From Bacteroidota bacterium (GTDB lineage: Bacteria; Bacteroidota; Rhodothermia; Rhodothermales; UBA10348), in the NCBI GenBank assembly GCA_004356385.1, contig SMXL01000155.1, forward strand, positions 1 to 7,343: a stretch of DNA of 7,343 nt, read 5' to 3'. The notes below the pieces were generated by a model. The model did no database searches and had not been told where the DNA came from. It worked only from the letters and a program-made list of their open reading frames with translations. The first letter of the stretch is position 1, and each line of letters begins with the position of its first letter. Shown in pieces: positions 6,933 to 7,343 of this stretch. The position numbers and the translations under genes were made by a program.

Positions 6933-7343
6933 ATGAAAAATATTTTAGTTTTCCTTCTGATAATTGCTTTTGGATTCGTTGGAATAGGATGCGACAGCGA
7001 TAGCGACGACGATCCCAGTATCGCCGAGCTTCTGGAGGGCGATTGGGTCCTAACTGATGTGACAGATGATGCCGGAGATCAATTTGCCGTATTTATCGCT
7101 GGATTCAATTCGATCGAGATGTTGTTCACAGAGAGCGGCAGCTTTACGATTGACGTTGACGCCGTTGATTCTGAAAACGACCAGACGATTTCAGGCTCGT
7201 TTTCGGTCAGCGAATCAACGAGCAAGCTTACGCTAACGGCTACAGTTCCACCATTTGGACCGATTCAGCTCACGTTTACGTATGCCTTTTTTAGCGGCGA
7301 CGATCAGGTGACCCTCACGGCCGACAGCCTGACCAGCACGCTA
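6933..7343 (+). CDS. Small putative lipoprotein, lipocalin-like; 3' end outside the window
   Basis: An open frame of 137 codons runs from ATG 6933 to the window edge without a stop. AGGAA at 6923-6927, five bases upstream, supports this start. The N-terminus is a lipoprotein signal: a Lys at residue 2, a hydrophobic core (about 4-16), then GIGC with Cys20 as the likely lipidation site. The -3 residue is Gly rather than the usual Leu. The acidic stretch DSDSDDD follows the Cys, resembling signals that send Bacteroidota lipoproteins to the cell surface. The rest is beta-rich, with alternating Thr/Ser and hydrophobic residues. ELLEGDWVLTDV followed by MLFTESGSFTI resembles the start of lipocalin-like domains common in Bacteroidota lipoproteins. 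The exact role is unknown. The short gap after rpsJ suggests it could be read from the ribosomal operon, though its own promoter within rpsJ cannot be excluded. Confidence 0.85.
   Translation, partial: MKNILVFLLIIAFGFVGIGCDSDSDDDPSIAELLEGDWVLTDVTDDAGDQFAVFIAGFNSIEMLFTESGSFTIDVDAVDSENDQTISGSFSVSESTSKLTLTATVPPFGPIQLTFTYAFFSGDDQVTLTADSLTSTL

Overview
The window is a housekeeping segment of a bacterial chromosome. It carries the 3' part of ftsH, then the streptomycin (str) operon with rpsJ attached (rpsL-rpsG-fusA-tuf-rpsJ), then the 5' part of a small lipoprotein gene. All genes are on the + strand. Nothing suggests a phage, plasmid, CRISPR array, transposon or RNA gene.

The organism is most likely in or near the Bacteroidota/Rhodothermota group. 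S12, EF-Tu and FtsH read like members of that group; examples are the S12 start [12 protein letters not shown] and the FtsH stretches YGMSEKIG and KPYSDETA. Most starts lack a convincing Shine-Dalgarno sequence, and the lipoprotein has an acidic stretch right after its lipidated cysteine. This placement comes from remembered family sequences, not from a search. Spot counts put most genes near 50-52% GC, with tuf clearly higher at about 58-68% in sampled lines.

Layout: (1) 1-1917, FtsH protease, with its first membrane segment and start upstream of the window. (2) 1918-2215, a 298-base gap with no gene. It holds an AT-rich palindrome (1988-2011), a probable terminator (2025-2044), a second palindrome (2091-2109), a possible promoter and a leader hairpin (2149-2172) before rpsL. 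(3) 2216-6899, the str operon plus rpsJ. The gaps are 107, 57, 50 and 27 bases, and no terminator is visible between the genes. The rpsL-rpsG gap folds into a 9-bp hairpin, and the rpsG-fusA gap has a four-codon mini-ORF with its own Shine-Dalgarno. (4) 6933-7343, a lipoprotein gene running off the end.

The operon genes supply the decoding centre and head of the small ribosomal subunit (S12, S7, S10) and the two main elongation GTPases (EF-Tu delivers aminoacyl-tRNA, EF-G drives translocation). Two points of gene order stand out. The str cluster is preceded by ftsH instead of rpoB-rpoC, and rpsJ is followed by a lipoprotein gene instead of rplC and the rest of the S10 operon. I found no convincing new biological system. 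The best leads are the candidate regulatory structures in the gaps, the compositional jump at tuf and the broken S10 cluster.
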